Assembly: GCA_002344355.1 (NCBI GenBank)
Contig: DDTN01000048.1
Coordinates: 1 to 52,786, forward strand
DNA: 52,786 bases
Origin: Proteobacteria bacterium UBA2363
Lineage (GTDB): Bacteria; Pseudomonadota; Gammaproteobacteria; Xanthomonadales; UBA2363
Direction of reading: 5' to 3'
Position 1 is the stretch's first letter. Each line of letters opens with the position of its first letter. Made by a program: the position numbers and the translations under genes. Below are positions 7,098 to 17,692 of the stretch, in pieces. The notes beneath the pieces are model-generated. The model was not told the DNA's origin. It ran no database searches and worked only from the letters and a program-made list of their open reading frames with translations.

Positions 7098-10000
7098 TCA
7101 GTCCAGGCAGGCCGGCTTGGCCTCGAAGTCGTCGCGGAACACCCGGTCCTCGGGCGCACCGGTGACGGTGACCGAGGCCTGCGCGCTGTTGTCGGCCGGC
7201 GCCGGATCGGGGTTGGCGGCCTGGACCGTGGCGGTGTTGGCCAGCTCGCCGCCCTTGTCCGGGGCCAGCACGGTCAGCCGGACCGGTGCGGGCGGCACGG
7301 CCAGCGGGCCGGCTTGCGCGCATTCGACGGTGTCCGCGTCCAGTTCGCAGGTCCAGCCCGGCGCGTCGATGGCCAGCACACAGGTGCCCGCAGGCAGCGG
7401 ATCGGCGACCACGACGTCGACCGCGCCGGGCGCATCCATGGCGACCGCCAGCAGCCAGTCGAACGGCCGGCCGGCCTCCACCGTGGCCGTCGAGGCGGAC
7501 TTGGCCAGCGCCAGGTCGCGGGCGCCGACCAGCACGTCGGCGCTGCCGGTGTTGTTGGCCGGATCGGGATCGGCGACGTCCGAGGACACGCCCGCGAGGG
7601 CGGTCAGCACGCCGGGACTGTCCGGCGCGGTGGCGTGGAACTGCAGTCCCGCGCTGCTGCCGGCCGGGAAGCCGCCATCGAAGGTGCAGATCACCGTGGC
7701 GACGACGATCTCGCACTGCCAGCCGGGCGGCGCCAGGGCCTCGGTGGCCGGCACCGGCAGGGTGGCGGTGACCGCGACGATGCCGGCGGCATCCGGACCC
7801 AGGTTGTCGACGCTCGCCAGCCAGCGGGCCAGGCCGCCGGGCTCGACCGGCGCGGCGCCGGGGACGATGGCCAGGGCCAGGTCGGCGCTGCTGCCGCCGG
7901 CCGGGGCGGCGACGTCGCCGGTGGCGACCACCGCGTAGCGCTGGCCGCCGTCGGCCATCGGCACGTTGATGCCGCGCACGCGCACCTGCCAGGTGCCGGC
8001 GGCGGGGGTCGGGAACAGCAACTGGTGCATGACGTTGCGGTCGTCGTGGCCGGTATCGGCGGTGCTCTGGGTCGGGTTGGGGGTGCCGGTGGCCGGCAGC
8101 TTCTGGGTCCAGACGCCGCCGTCGGGGTCCTCGACCTCCAGGCGCAGACGGTTGACCACGTGCGGATTGGCGCCGATCGCCGCGGGGAAGTCGCTCCACA
8201 CCAGGGTGACCTTGAGCGGCTGGCCGGCGCCGACCTCGAGCGCGAAGCCGGCCTGCTCGCCGGTCGCCAGGCCGGCGGCCGCGTCGTGCAGCCACAGCCG
8301 GCGGGCGTCGCCGCTGAAGTGCAGGACGTCGTCGAGGTGGATGCGGCCCCAGCCTTCGACCTGGTTGGGCGCCGCGGCGGCGGCGCCGGTGCCGGTCATG
8401 TCGCGCGCGCCGTTGACCAGCAGGGCCTTGAGCAGGGCGGCGGAGGGTTCGGCGATGGCGTCGGCGGCGTTCTCGCTGCCGCCGGGGTAGAAGCCGCGGT
8501 TGAGGTACTCGCGCACCAGGGCGGCCAGGCCGGCGGCGGTCGGCGTCGCCATCGAGGTGCCGCTGAAGGTGCAGGTGGCGCAGCCGCCGGTGCTGGTGCT
8601 GCCGTCGCTGGCGGTCGAGACGATGCCGTCGCCCTGGGCCATGACGTCGGGCTTGGTGCGGCGGTCCAGGGTCGGGCCGCGCGAGGAGAAGCTGGCCGCG
8701 TTGGCGCCGCTGGCGCCGGCCCCGGAGGCGCCGACCGTCAGCGCGCTCTTGGCCAGGCCCGGCGAGCCGACCGCGCCGCCGCTGCTGGCGCAGCAGGTGC
8801 CGTTGTTGCCGGCGGCGATCGCCACCAGCAGTTCCGGGAAGTCCCAGGTCGCCTGGTCGGCGTCGCGCGCGAACTCGTCGTAGCTGGCCGTGCAGCCGGG
8901 CAGGCAGAACAGACCGAGGAAGCAGCAGCTGCCGCCCCAGGAGTTGGAGTGGATGCGGGCGCCGTTGGCGTGGGCGACGGTGGCGGCGTGGTAGATCGAG
9001 CCGCCCAGGTTGTTGACGTACTGCAGGCTCTCGCCCATTTCCTGGGCGACCAGGCGGGCGCCGGGCGCGGTGCCGTCGAGGTTGCCCGGCGTCGCCGCCA
9101 GCGTCCCGGCGGCGCAGTCGACCGGATTGGCCGGATCGCTGCCGGTGATCGAGCCGGCGACGTGGGTGCCGTGGCCGGCGCCGGTGCTGCTGCTGCAGGC
9201 GTTGTCGCCGAGCGCGTCGCCCGCGCCCGACCACTTGTAGTAGTGCAGGGTCTTGCGCTGCAGCAGGTCGGGCAGGCCGGGCGCGCAGGCGGCGCCGTCG
9301 CCGCAGTCGCTGATCGGCGGATCGCCGTGCACCGTGTCGTTGAACGCGCAATGGTTGAAGTCGACGCCGGAATCGAGCACGCCGACCACCTGGCCGCAGC
9401 CCAGCAGGCCGCGGTCGAACACCGGCAGCTGGCCGGGGCTGCCGCTCTGGTGCAGCCAGCCGGCACGCGCGTTGAGGAAGGCCATCTGCTTGCGCAGGCC
9501 GATCGAGGCGACCTCGGCCTGCGGCGCGATCGCGGCGAGCACGCCTTCCAGGCGCGCGCCGACCAGGCTCAGCACGACGCGCGGCGAGGAGGTGCCTTCG
9601 ACCTCGAAGCCGTGCACGACGCCGTCGATGTCGAGCCAGCGCGCCAGCAGGTCGGCGGCGTCGGCGCCGGGGTGCAGGCCGACCGACAGGGGCAGGGCGG
9701 CCGGGCGCTCGCCGCCTTCGAGCAGCTCGGGCAGGCCGCCGCTGAGCTTCCAGGCCGCAGCCATCGGGCCGGTCCAGAGCGCGCCGGCGACCCGGCCGGC
9801 CGGATCGGCGTCGAGCGCCATGCGCACGCGCAGGGCGTGGTGCGGCAGGTAGTCCACGGCCTCGGCGCCGATCGCCTGCAGGGCGGCCCGTTCGGTCGCG
9901 CCGATCGGGCCGGGAAACTTGACCACCCACCAGCTGTGCCGCGCGCCGCGCGCCTCGCCCGGCAGGGCGGCAAGGGCATGGTCGAACAGCGCGGCGCGCT

Positions 10001-10118
10001 GCGCGCAGGCATCAAAACTGCCGGCGTCGAAGCCGAGCGTGCAGCGTTCATCGGCGAAGGCGCTGGACAGAACCAGCAGCATGGCGGCGGCGCAGGCCGC
10101 CCGGAAGCGAAGGCTCAT
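7098..10118 (-). CDS. secreted subtilisin-like serine peptidase (S8) with DUF11-like repeats
   Basis: A 1006-residue exported protease. Residues 1-22 form a signal peptide. About 23-225 look like an inhibitor-type propeptide. The catalytic domain carries the S8 triad in VLDSGVDFNH (Asp), GHGTHVAGS (His) and SGTSMATP (Ser), with the oxyanion region AAGNNGTCC. It is Cys-rich (SCCFLGLFCLPGC), suggesting disulfides. After a P-domain-like beta region (VTLVWSDFPA ... WQVRVRGINVP) come two DUF11-like immunoglobulin-type repeats (SADLALAIVPG...; RDLALAKSAST...) of the kind found in cell-surface proteins. The protein ends EDRVFRDDFE plus AKPACLD, a variant of the tail shared with two other secreted proteins in the window. 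A GGGAG site precedes the ATG at 10118. It is probably secreted by Sec and type II export; the substrate is unknown. Confidence 0.92.
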   Translation of the reverse strand: MSLRFRAACAAAMLLVLSSAFADERCTLGFDAGSFDACAQRAALFDHALAALPGEARGARHSWWVVKFPGPIGATERAALQAIGAEAVDYLPHHALRVRMALDADPAGRVAGALWTGPMAAAWKLSGGLPELLEGGERPAALPLSVGLHPGADAADLLARWLDIDGVVHGFEVEGTSSPRVVLSLVGARLEGVLAAIAPQAEVASIGLRKQMAFLNARAGWLHQSGSPGQLPVFDRGLLGCGQVVGVLDSGVDFNHCAFNDTVHGDPPISDCGDGAACAPGLPDLLQRKTLHYYKWSGAGDALGDNACSSSTGAGHGTHVAGSITGSDPANPVDCAAGTLAATPGNLDGTAPGARLVAQEMGESLQYVNNLGGSIYHAATVAHANGARIHSNSWGGSCCFLGLFCLPGCTASYDEFARDADQATWDFPELLVAIAAGNNGTCCASSGGAVGSPGLAKSALTVGASGAGASGANAASFSSRGPTLDRRTKPDVMAQGDGIVSTASDGSTSTGGCATCTFSGTSMATPTAAGLAALVREYLNRGFYPGGSENAADAIAEPSAALLKALLVNGARDMTGTGAAAAAPNQVEGWGRIHLDDVLHFSGDARRLWLHDAAAGLATGEQAGFALEVGAGQPLKVTLVWSDFPAAIGANPHVVNRLRLEVEDPDGGVWTQKLPATGTPNPTQSTADTGHDDRNVMHQLLFPTPAAGTWQVRVRGINVPMADGGQRYAVVATGDVAAPAGGSSADLALAIVPGAAPVEPGGLARWLASVDNLGPDAAGIVAVTATLPVPATEALAPPGWQCEIVVATVICTFDGGFPAGSSAGLQFHATAPDSPGVLTALAGVSSDVADPDPANNTGSADVLVGARDLALAKSASTATVEAGRPFDWLLAVAMDAPGAVDVVVADPLPAGTCVLAIDAPGWTCELDADTVECAQAGPLAVPPAPVRLTVLAPDKGGELANTATVQAANPDPAPADNSAQASVTVTGAPEDRVFRDDFEAKPACLD

Positions 10119-10200
10119 GCAGGTCTCCCGTAGTGAAGAATGTCCGTCCCCACGGACGCCGGGACCTTAGCACGGCCGGCGCGCGGCGCGCCCGCGCCGG

Positions 10201-10467
10201 TCAGCGCGCGAACGCGACCAGCGCGCGCACCTGGGCGGGCGAGAACGGCCAGGCCAGCTCGGCGCCGTCGGCGCGCCGCAGCACCGGGATCACGGTGCCG
10301 TACCGCGCCTCCAGCGCCGGGTCGCGCTCGATGTCGACGCGCTCGAACGCGGCGACCCCGGCCAGGGCCAGCATGTGCTCGGCCTCCAGGCACAGCAGGC
10401 AGTACGGCCGCAGCAGCAGCTGCAGCGTCGTCGCTTCGGCGTCCTGTCCACGGCGATCGGCATTCAT
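10201..10467 (-). CDS. glutaredoxin-like thiol protein
   Basis: An 88-residue protein with the thioredoxin-fold pattern of the small glutaredoxin family (DUF836-like). The strand LQLLLRPYC is followed by a CLLC redox motif at about residues 23-26, then a beta strand FERVDIERDPALEARYG and the cis-proline segment TVIPVLRRADG. These features suggest a cytoplasmic disulfide or glutathione-dependent role. The length is normal for the family. The start ATG at 10467 is followed by a charged, non-conserved leader of about 13 residues. It is encoded alone, upstream of and on the same strand as the subtilase gene, with 82 bases between them. The specific partner is unknown. Confidence 0.75.
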   Translation of the reverse strand: MNADRRGQDAEATTLQLLLRPYCLLCLEAEHMLALAGVAAFERVDIERDPALEARYGTVIPVLRRADGAELAWPFSPAQVRALVAFAR

Positions 10468-10572
10468 GGCGGCATTCTAGGCGCAAGTGCGCTGCACACC
10501 GCCGTGGCGCTCACAGCGGCCGCTGCCGCGGCAGTGCCGACTTGTGCGGGGCGCCCAGCGACGCCATGCTAG

Positions 10573-10617
10573 CCCTGCTCCCTGCTCCCTGCTCCCTGCT
10601 CCCTGCTCCCTGCTCCC
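10573..10617. repeat. heptamer tandem repeat (CCCTGCT)6 upstream of sdaA
   Basis: Six perfect copies of CCCTGCT plus CCC occupy 45 bases and stop 3 bases before the sdaA start codon. The array replaces the place where a ribosome-binding site would normally be. Such an array can change length by slippage in 7-base steps. Confidence 0.9.
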
Positions 10618-10620
10618 ATC

Positions 10621-12003
<1,383 letters not shown>

Positions 12004-12072
12004 AGGGGTCGGCGCGACACCACGTCCGGGCCGCCCAGCGGGTCCCTTGACGCATCGTCCCCCGCCGGGGAC

Positions 12073-12094
12073 GCCGGCCGTAGGGACGGCCGGC
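12073..12094. terminator. hairpin between convergent genes
   Basis: GCCGGCCGT (12073-12081) and ACGGCCGGC (12086-12094) are perfectly complementary with an AGGG loop. The hairpin lies 70 bases after sdaA and 129 bases after the opposing gene. No T-run follows, so termination is inferred only. The rest of the 219-base spacer shows nothing recognisable. Confidence 0.4.
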
Positions 12095-12222
12095 TGGGAG
12101 CCCGGCGCTCCTGCTGCCGGGTCGTTTTCCGGATCGCCTCGCCGGCGCGGATACCGACGGGTTCCCGGCGAGCCCCCTGGCTGCGAGGGTTCGCCGGGTG
12201 CCCCGCCGGGCGTATGCCGGCG

Positions 12223-15200
12223 CTACTGGAAGCCGTTGGCGAAGATGCGGTCGACCGGGCCGGAATCCGGCACCAGGCTGAGGGTGTTGTTGCTCGGGTC
12301 GTGGTCGTTGACGACCTGGCCGATCGCCACAGAGACCGGCGCCGGCGGCGGCGTCAGGCCGCTGAACACCGCGCGCACGCGCACCATCAGCGGCGCCGCG
12401 CCCGGACCCACCACGTAGCCGCGCAGGCGGTAGCGGGTCGGGTTGTCGGCCAGCTTCTCGAGCGTGCCCGGGCAGGGCAGTCCGCCCTGGGTGCATTCGG
12501 CGTCGCTGCCCAGCAGGTAGCCGGCCGGGAACTGGATGTCGACGTGGCTGCCGCCCAGCTCGGCCGAGGGACCGAGGTTGACCAGCTCGAAGGCGACGTC
12601 GACCTCGTTGCCGATGCGCGTGGCGGTGCCCGCTTCCAGGCCCAGGTTGCGGCTGACCACGACGTCGCGGCGGTAGCCGATCCGATCGTTGCTGTCGTCG
12701 GGATCGATGACGCCACCGATCGCCAGCGGGATCCAGGTGCCGGCATCGAAGGCGACCTCCTGGCCCTGGTCCAGGAAGGGATCGGGCGTGGCCAGCAGTT
12801 CGATGGTGGCGGTGGCGCCCGCCGCCAGGTCGAGCGAGGGCTGGAAGTGCTCCATGCTGCACCAGGGGCCGGCGCAGCCGGCGGGCAGCGTGCAACTGGA
12901 ACCTGCGGGCGCGACGCAGCGCCAGGCGTGGGGATTGAACAGCGGCTGGGCGGTGACCGGGTGGCGGCCGAGCTGCCCGGTGAAGCGCGCCTGCGGTGCC
13001 CGCGCCGGCCCGTCGTTGCTAACCGCCAGGGTCCAGAAGCGCGGGTCGCCGGCGACCAGGTTGGCGGGCGCGGTCAGGGCCAGGCGCAGGTCGGCCAGCG
13101 CCGGCGGCGTCGCCTGGCAGCGGATGTCCAGCGACCAGTCGCGCAGCACGCCGGTGTCCTGGGCGGCGTTGTCGCTGACGGTCAGGGTCCAGGCGCCCTG
13201 GCCGGCGCCGCCGATGATCCCGGGAAAGCCGGCGCCCGGGCGCAGGCTGCCGTCCAGGGCGCGCAGGCCGGGACCGAGCTGGCCGCACATCGCCTGGGCG
13301 TTGGGCAGGTCGCCCAGCTCCAGCGTCGCCAGGATGTCGTCCTGCGAGCAGTTGCCGGCGCCCGGCATGCCGGTGCCGCGCGGCCGCTGGATCAGCGGAA
13401 TCGCCGGCCGGCCGGGCGGCCTGAGGAAGATGTTGAGGTCGCCGACGTAGGTGTGCGTGATGTCCAGGCCGACCCGGATCGCGGTGACGAAGTTGCAGGA
13501 CTCGAACACCTGGATGGTCGAGGTCACCGGCGCCAGGGGCGCGTTGTCGGGGATCGGCGCGTTGCTGTTGCACAGCCCGTTGTTCGAGCAGCGGATGCCC
13601 GGCAGCGAGCCGGTGGTGCTGCTCCGGAACAGCAGGGTCTCGCGCTGGCCGACCACCCGCATCGCATTGCGCGGGTCGTACAGACCGCCGACCGAGGCCG
13701 AGGTCTCGGTCACCGCGTTGCCGGCGCCGGGCGTGAGGTGACGCAGCGCGATGCGGTCGCCGTTGCGGACCCAGCCCGGCCCCGACAGCCAGCCACCGTC
13801 GTTGATCCGGTACTGGCCGCCCTCGACCAGCACCGGGACGTGCAGGCCGGCATCCAGGCCGGACACGGTGGCGGCGTCGGAGACCACCCAGGCGTTGCGC
13901 GGCGCATCGTTGCGGGGGGCGATGGCGAGCGGAGCCGGCCGCGTGCCCCAGTGCGGCGAACTGTTGTCGGCCTGCAGGCGGACCACCACGCCACGCCGGC
14001 TGAGCGTGCCGCGCGTATGGCCCGCGGCCAGGATGCGACCGGCGCCGTCGACGGCGACCGCCTCCAGCCGGGTGTCGGCGCTGCCCGGTGCCTGCAGCAC
14101 CCGGCTGCCGCCGATCGCGAACGTGGTTTCCGCGGCGCCGTTGCTGCGGCGCGCGGCGACCAGGCCGTGCCGCGCGGTGCCGTGGCGGTCGCGCACGGTG
14201 CCGACCTGCACGCTGCGGCCGGTCGGCAGCAGCGCCATCGCGCTGCGGCCGTCGCTGGTCGGTGTGGCGACATAGCCGCGTTGCAGCAGGTCGATCAGCG
14301 ACTGGCCCGCCTGCGCCCCGGGACCGCCGACGAAGCCGGCATCGGGCGTGCCTGCCGCAGACCAGCGGCCCGCCGGCACCGCTTCCAGCATCGGGTTGAC
14401 ACCGTCGTTCCAGGCGGTCGCCGCGACCAGCACCGCCAGGTCGGGCTGCAGGAGGCTGCCGGTGGCCGCCGCCCTGGACGCCGCGAACAGCGCGCCGCGC
14501 GCGTCGCCGTCCTGGAGGTTGCTCTCGTAGCGGGTCAGGTGGCCGCCGATCAGGCCGACCACGTCGACACGGTCGCCGGTGCGCACGGTGACGCCGCCGC
14601 CGGCATTGGCGATGCGCCGGGTCGCGAACGACGAGGGCTGCGCCGGCCCTTCGGCCGCGAAGGTCCAGGCCACGGCCCCGTAGATGTTGCTGATCGTGCC
14701 GGTCGCCAGGACCTCGCCCGAGGGCAGGCGGGTCAGGTGCAGCGGTTCGGGCGCATGCTCGTTGGCATTGAGCGGCAGCGGCTCGGGCAGATACACGCCG
14801 CCCGGCGCGAAGCCGGCGTCCAGCGCGCCATTGGCCAGGATGCGCACGAACGCCGCCTCGTGGCCGATGCCGGCGCGCGGCATCCGGGCGCCGACCACCA
14901 GGCTGCCGTCGGGCAGCAGCAGGGAGGCCCGGCAGCTGTTCAGCGAGCCGCCGCCGGCCTGGAGCAGGAATTCGACGCGGCCGCCGTTGCCCCAGGCGGC
15001 ATCGAGCTGGCCGGTCGCGGTGAGGCGGGCCACGAAGCAACCCAGCGGCGACTGCGACTGGCCGTCGGGCGGCATCTTCTCGCCGACCAGGTAGATGCGC
15101 TGGTCGTTGGCGCCGACATGGATGCCGGTGACCTGCGCCGGATAGGCGGTGCCGGGGCCGGCCCACCCCTGGCTGCCGAACGCGGTGTCGGTGTCGCCGG

Positions 15201-15261
15201 GCAGGGCGAGTGCGGAGGAGCTGGCCAGGGCCAGGGACAGGACGAGCGGGCGGATCGACAT
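12223..15261 (-). CDS. large secreted protein: delta-60-type repeats, P-domain-like and DUF11-like regions
   Basis: A 1012-residue exported protein. Residues 1-19 form a signal peptide (LVLSLALASSSALA). The N-terminal part (about 20-480) contains delta-60-like beta-propeller repeats typified by ATGQLDAAWGNGGRVEF, ANGALDAGFAPGGVY and NGAAETTFAIGGSRV. About 580-715 resemble a proprotein-convertase P-domain (IQVFESCNFVTAIRVGLDIT, HTYVGDLNIFLRPP, GAWTLTVSDNAAQDTGVLRDWSLDI). The remainder holds DUF11-like immunoglobulin-fold repeats (ADLRLALTAPANLVAGDPRFW; NLGPSAELGGSHVDIQFP). It ends VDRIFANGFQ, matching the tail of the beta-helix protein near 40.7 kb. No protease triad is visible. A GGAG site lies upstream of the ATG at 15261. 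It is probably an extracellular or surface-associated adhesive or structural protein; the function is not known. Confidence 0.85.
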   Translation of the reverse strand: MSIRPLVLSLALASSSALALPGDTDTAFGSQGWAGPGTAYPAQVTGIHVGANDQRIYLVGEKMPPDGQSQSPLGCFVARLTATGQLDAAWGNGGRVEFLLQAGGGSLNSCRASLLLPDGSLVVGARMPRAGIGHEAAFVRILANGALDAGFAPGGVYLPEPLPLNANEHAPEPLHLTRLPSGEVLATGTISNIYGAVAWTFAAEGPAQPSSFATRRIANAGGGVTVRTGDRVDVVGLIGGHLTRYESNLQDGDARGALFAASRAAATGSLLQPDLAVLVAATAWNDGVNPMLEAVPAGRWSAAGTPDAGFVGGPGAQAGQSLIDLLQRGYVATPTSDGRSAMALLPTGRSVQVGTVRDRHGTARHGLVAARRSNGAAETTFAIGGSRVLQAPGSADTRLEAVAVDGAGRILAAGHTRGTLSRRGVVVRLQADNSSPHWGTRPAPLAIAPRNDAPRNAWVVSDAATVSGLDAGLHVPVLVEGGQYRINDGGWLSGPGWVRNGDRIALRHLTPGAGNAVTETSASVGGLYDPRNAMRVVGQRETLLFRSSTTGSLPGIRCSNNGLCNSNAPIPDNAPLAPVTSTIQVFESCNFVTAIRVGLDITHTYVGDLNIFLRPPGRPAIPLIQRPRGTGMPGAGNCSQDDILATLELGDLPNAQAMCGQLGPGLRALDGSLRPGAGFPGIIGGAGQGAWTLTVSDNAAQDTGVLRDWSLDIRCQATPPALADLRLALTAPANLVAGDPRFWTLAVSNDGPARAPQARFTGQLGRHPVTAQPLFNPHAWRCVAPAGSSCTLPAGCAGPWCSMEHFQPSLDLAAGATATIELLATPDPFLDQGQEVAFDAGTWIPLAIGGVIDPDDSNDRIGYRRDVVVSRNLGLEAGTATRIGNEVDVAFELVNLGPSAELGGSHVDIQFPAGYLLGSDAECTQGGLPCPGTLEKLADNPTRYRLRGYVVGPGAAPLMVRVRAVFSGLTPPPAPVSVAIGQVVNDHDPSNNTLSLVPDSGPVDRIFANGFQ

Positions 15262-15407
15262 GGGGACACTCCGGGGAAACCTGCCCGACCCTGCGCAACC
15301 TGTGTGCCAGTCCTGTCGATGCGGGGCTTGCCGGCCGCAGGGCCCGGACCGCCCGCCGGCCTGGTCCGCGTTCGCGGCCAGCCGGGCGCCCGTTCGCGTG
15401 CCCGGGT

Positions 15408-16514
15408 TCAGGATCGCGAACCCGGCGGCGGTGCGAGCCGTCCGGCCCCCGGCGCAGCTGCGATGGCGAGGACGTCGTCCAGCAGTCCTGCGGCGGTCAC
15501 CGCCGGACCGGCCCCTGGGCCGGACAGCGTCAGCGGCGCCTCCGGATAGCGGTCGCAGTGGATCGCCAGCCGGTTTTCGCATCCGGGCCTGGCCAGGGGG
15601 TCGTCGGGCGCCAGGCATTCCAGGCCGACCCGGGCGGCGCCGTCGGCGTCCAGGCGCGCGACATGGCGCAGGACCCTGCCGGCGCCGCGGGCTCGCGCCA
15701 GCCAGCCGGCCATGGCGCGATCGAGCGCCGCGGCATCGGGACCCTTGGCGGGGTCGAGCAAGGGGCGGCGCCGCACCGCGCTCGCGGGCAGGGCATGGCC
15801 GGCGGCGCGCGCCAGGATCAGCAGCTTGCGCTCGACGTCCAGGCCGCCCAGGTCCTGCCAGGGATCGGGCTCGGTCAGGCCCAGCGCGCGCGCCTGCCCG
15901 ACCAGCGCCGAGAACGGCCGGCTGCCGTCGTAGCGGTCGAGCAGCCAGGACAGGGTGCCCGACAGCGTCCCGGCCAGGGCGTGGATGCGGTCGCCGCCGG
16001 CGCGCAGGCGGGCGATGGCGGGCAGCAGCGGCAGGCCGGCGCCGACCGTCGCGCTGGCGCCGTAGCGGGCGCCGGTCAGGGCCTGGGCGTCGCGGATGGC
16101 CAGCCAGCGTTCCTGCCCGGCGCCCAGGCCCCGCTTGTTGGCGGTGACCACGTGGGCGCCCGCGGCCAGCCAGCGGGCGTGGCGGGCGGCCAGTGCCTCG
16201 CTGGCGCTGGCATCGACCACGATCGCCGCGCGCCTGCCGTCGGGCGCCAGCCACGCCAAGGGATCGGCGGGCGCCGCGCCGGGCGCCACACGGTCGAGCG
16301 CGTCCGCGGCGCTGCCGGCCACCAGGCCGCTGGCCGCATGCAGGTGCCGGCTGCTGGTGGCGACCGCGAGCAGACGCAGGCGGGCCGCCGCCGGCTGCCC
16401 GTGCAGGCGCCGCAGCAGGGCGCGGCCGACCTGTCCGCAGCCGAGCAGGACCAGGTCGGCGGCGGGCGCGTCGCCGGCCGGCGCAAGCGCCGGGCAACTG
16501 GCCGGCGCGTTCAT
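15408..16514 (-). CDS. hom: homoserine dehydrogenase
   Basis: A 368-residue NAD(P)-dependent homoserine dehydrogenase of the type seen as the C-terminal half of ThrA. It reduces aspartate semialdehyde to homoserine. The Rossmann motif LVLLGCGQVGRALLRRL lies at about residues 20-36. VTANKRGLG and YGASATVGAGLPLLPAI carry the expected substrate-binding Lys and Glu-loop context, and GTLSGTLSWLLDRY is the family signature. No aspartokinase or ACT domain is present. Its ATG at 16514 overlaps the stop of metB by 4 bases, so it is the last gene of a metX-metB-hom operon that supplies the homoserine used by the first enzyme. The operon sits behind a SAM-I riboswitch. Confidence 0.9.
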   Translation of the reverse strand: MNAPASCPALAPAGDAPAADLVLLGCGQVGRALLRRLHGQPAAARLRLLAVATSSRHLHAASGLVAGSAADALDRVAPGAAPADPLAWLAPDGRRAAIVVDASASEALAARHARWLAAGAHVVTANKRGLGAGQERWLAIRDAQALTGARYGASATVGAGLPLLPAIARLRAGGDRIHALAGTLSGTLSWLLDRYDGSRPFSALVGQARALGLTEPDPWQDLGGLDVERKLLILARAAGHALPASAVRRRPLLDPAKGPDAAALDRAMAGWLARARGAGRVLRHVARLDADGAARVGLECLAPDDPLARPGCENRLAIHCDRYPEAPLTLSGPGAGPAVTAAGLLDDVLAIAAAPGAGRLAPPPGSRS

Positions 16515-17692
16515 GCCGCCACCGCGCGCGCCGGCACGGCGGCGATCCGGGCCAGCGCCCGGTCGATGTCGGCCAGCAGGTCGGCAGCGTCCTCGATGCC
16601 CACCGACAGCCGCAGCAGGCCCGGGCCGATGCCCGCCTGCGCGCGCGCCTGTTCGGACATGGCGGCATGGGTCATGGTCGCCGGGTGCGCGACCAGGCTC
16701 TCGACGCCGCCCAGGGACTCGGCGAGGGTGAAGCAGGCCAGGCCGGCCAGGAAGGCGCGCACCGCCGCCTCGCCGCCGGCCAGCTCGACGCTGACGATGG
16801 CGCCGGGACCGTCCTGCTGGCGCAGGGCCAGGGCATGGTCGGGGTGGCCGGGCAGGCCCGGCCAGTGCACCGCGGCGATCCCGGGCGCGCCCACGAGGCG
16901 CTGCGCCACCGCGGCGGCATTGGCCTGGTGCTGCGCCATGCGCAGCGTCAGCGTGCGCACGCCGCGCAAGGTCAGCAGGCTGTCGAACGGGCTGCCGGTC
17001 AGGCCCAGGGCGTTGGCCCACCAGGCCAGTTCGTCGACCAGCCCGGGCCGGGCGGCGACCACCGCGCCGCCGACCACGTCGCTGTGGCCGTTGAGGTACT
17101 TGGTCGTCGAGTGCACGACCAGGTCGGCGCCCAGGGCCAGCGGCCGCTGCAGCGCCGGCGACAGGAAGGTGTTGTCGACGCAGACCAGGGCGCCGGCGGC
17201 GTGGCCGGCCCGCGCCAGCGCGGCGATGTCGACCAGGCGCAGCAGCGGGTTGCTCGGCGTCTCCAGCCACAAAAGGCGCGGCCGCCGCGCCAGTGCCGCC
17301 GCCAGCGCACCGGGATCGCGCTGGTCGACCAGTGCCAGGCGCAGCTGGCCGCGACGCGCCAGGGCGGTGAACAGGCGCCAGCAGCCGCCATAGCCATCGT
17401 GCGGCGCCACCAGCAGGTCGTCCGGTCCGAGCAGGGCCAGCACCGTGGTGACCGCCGCCAGGCCGGAGGCCGTCACCACGGCGCCGGCGCCGCCTTCCAG
17501 GCCGGCCAGGGTCTGCGCCAGCAGGTCGCGGGTCGGGTTGCCGCTGCGGCCGTAGTCGTAGCGGCGAGGCTGGCCGAGGCCGGCGAAGCTGAAGGTGCTG
17601 CTCAGGTGCAGGGGCGGCGTCACCGCGCCATGGGCGGCATCGCAGTCGATGCCGCCGCGCACGGCGCGGGTGGCCAGGCCGGGCGTGTTCAT
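16511..17692 (-). CDS. metB: cystathionine gamma-synthase (trans-sulfuration PLP enzyme)
   Basis: A 393-residue Cys/Met metabolism PLP-dependent enzyme. The family signatures are GIDCDAAHGAVTPPLHLSSTF at the start, YDYGRSGNPTRDLLAQTLAGLEGG, the tyrosine-stacking loop APHDGYGGCWRLF, WLETPSNPLL, VDNTFLSPALQRPLALGADLVVHSTTKYLNGHSDVVGG with the PLP lysine in TTKY, and AESLGGVESLVAHPATMTH near the C-terminus. Together with the upstream O-acylhomoserine-forming enzyme and the downstream homoserine dehydrogenase, the likely reaction is O-succinyl- or O-acetylhomoserine plus cysteine to cystathionine. A direct sulfhydrylase or gamma-lyase activity cannot be excluded from sequence alone. Start and stop overlap both neighbours by 4 bases (tcat on the plus strand). 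Confidence 0.9.
   Translation of the reverse strand: MNTPGLATRAVRGGIDCDAAHGAVTPPLHLSSTFSFAGLGQPRRYDYGRSGNPTRDLLAQTLAGLEGGAGAVVTASGLAAVTTVLALLGPDDLLVAPHDGYGGCWRLFTALARRGQLRLALVDQRDPGALAAALARRPRLLWLETPSNPLLRLVDIAALARAGHAAGALVCVDNTFLSPALQRPLALGADLVVHSTTKYLNGHSDVVGGAVVAARPGLVDELAWWANALGLTGSPFDSLLTLRGVRTLTLRMAQHQANAAAVAQRLVGAPGIAAVHWPGLPGHPDHALALRQQDGPGAIVSVELAGGEAAVRAFLAGLACFTLAESLGGVESLVAHPATMTHAAMSEQARAQAGIGPGLLRLSVGIEDAADLLADIDRALARIAAVPARAVAA

Noticed and set aside
12223..12252. Shared FANGF tail considered as a PEP-CTERM/exosortase signal
   Set aside because: No hydrophobic helix and no basic cluster follow or precede it, so it cannot be an exosortase substrate of the known kind.
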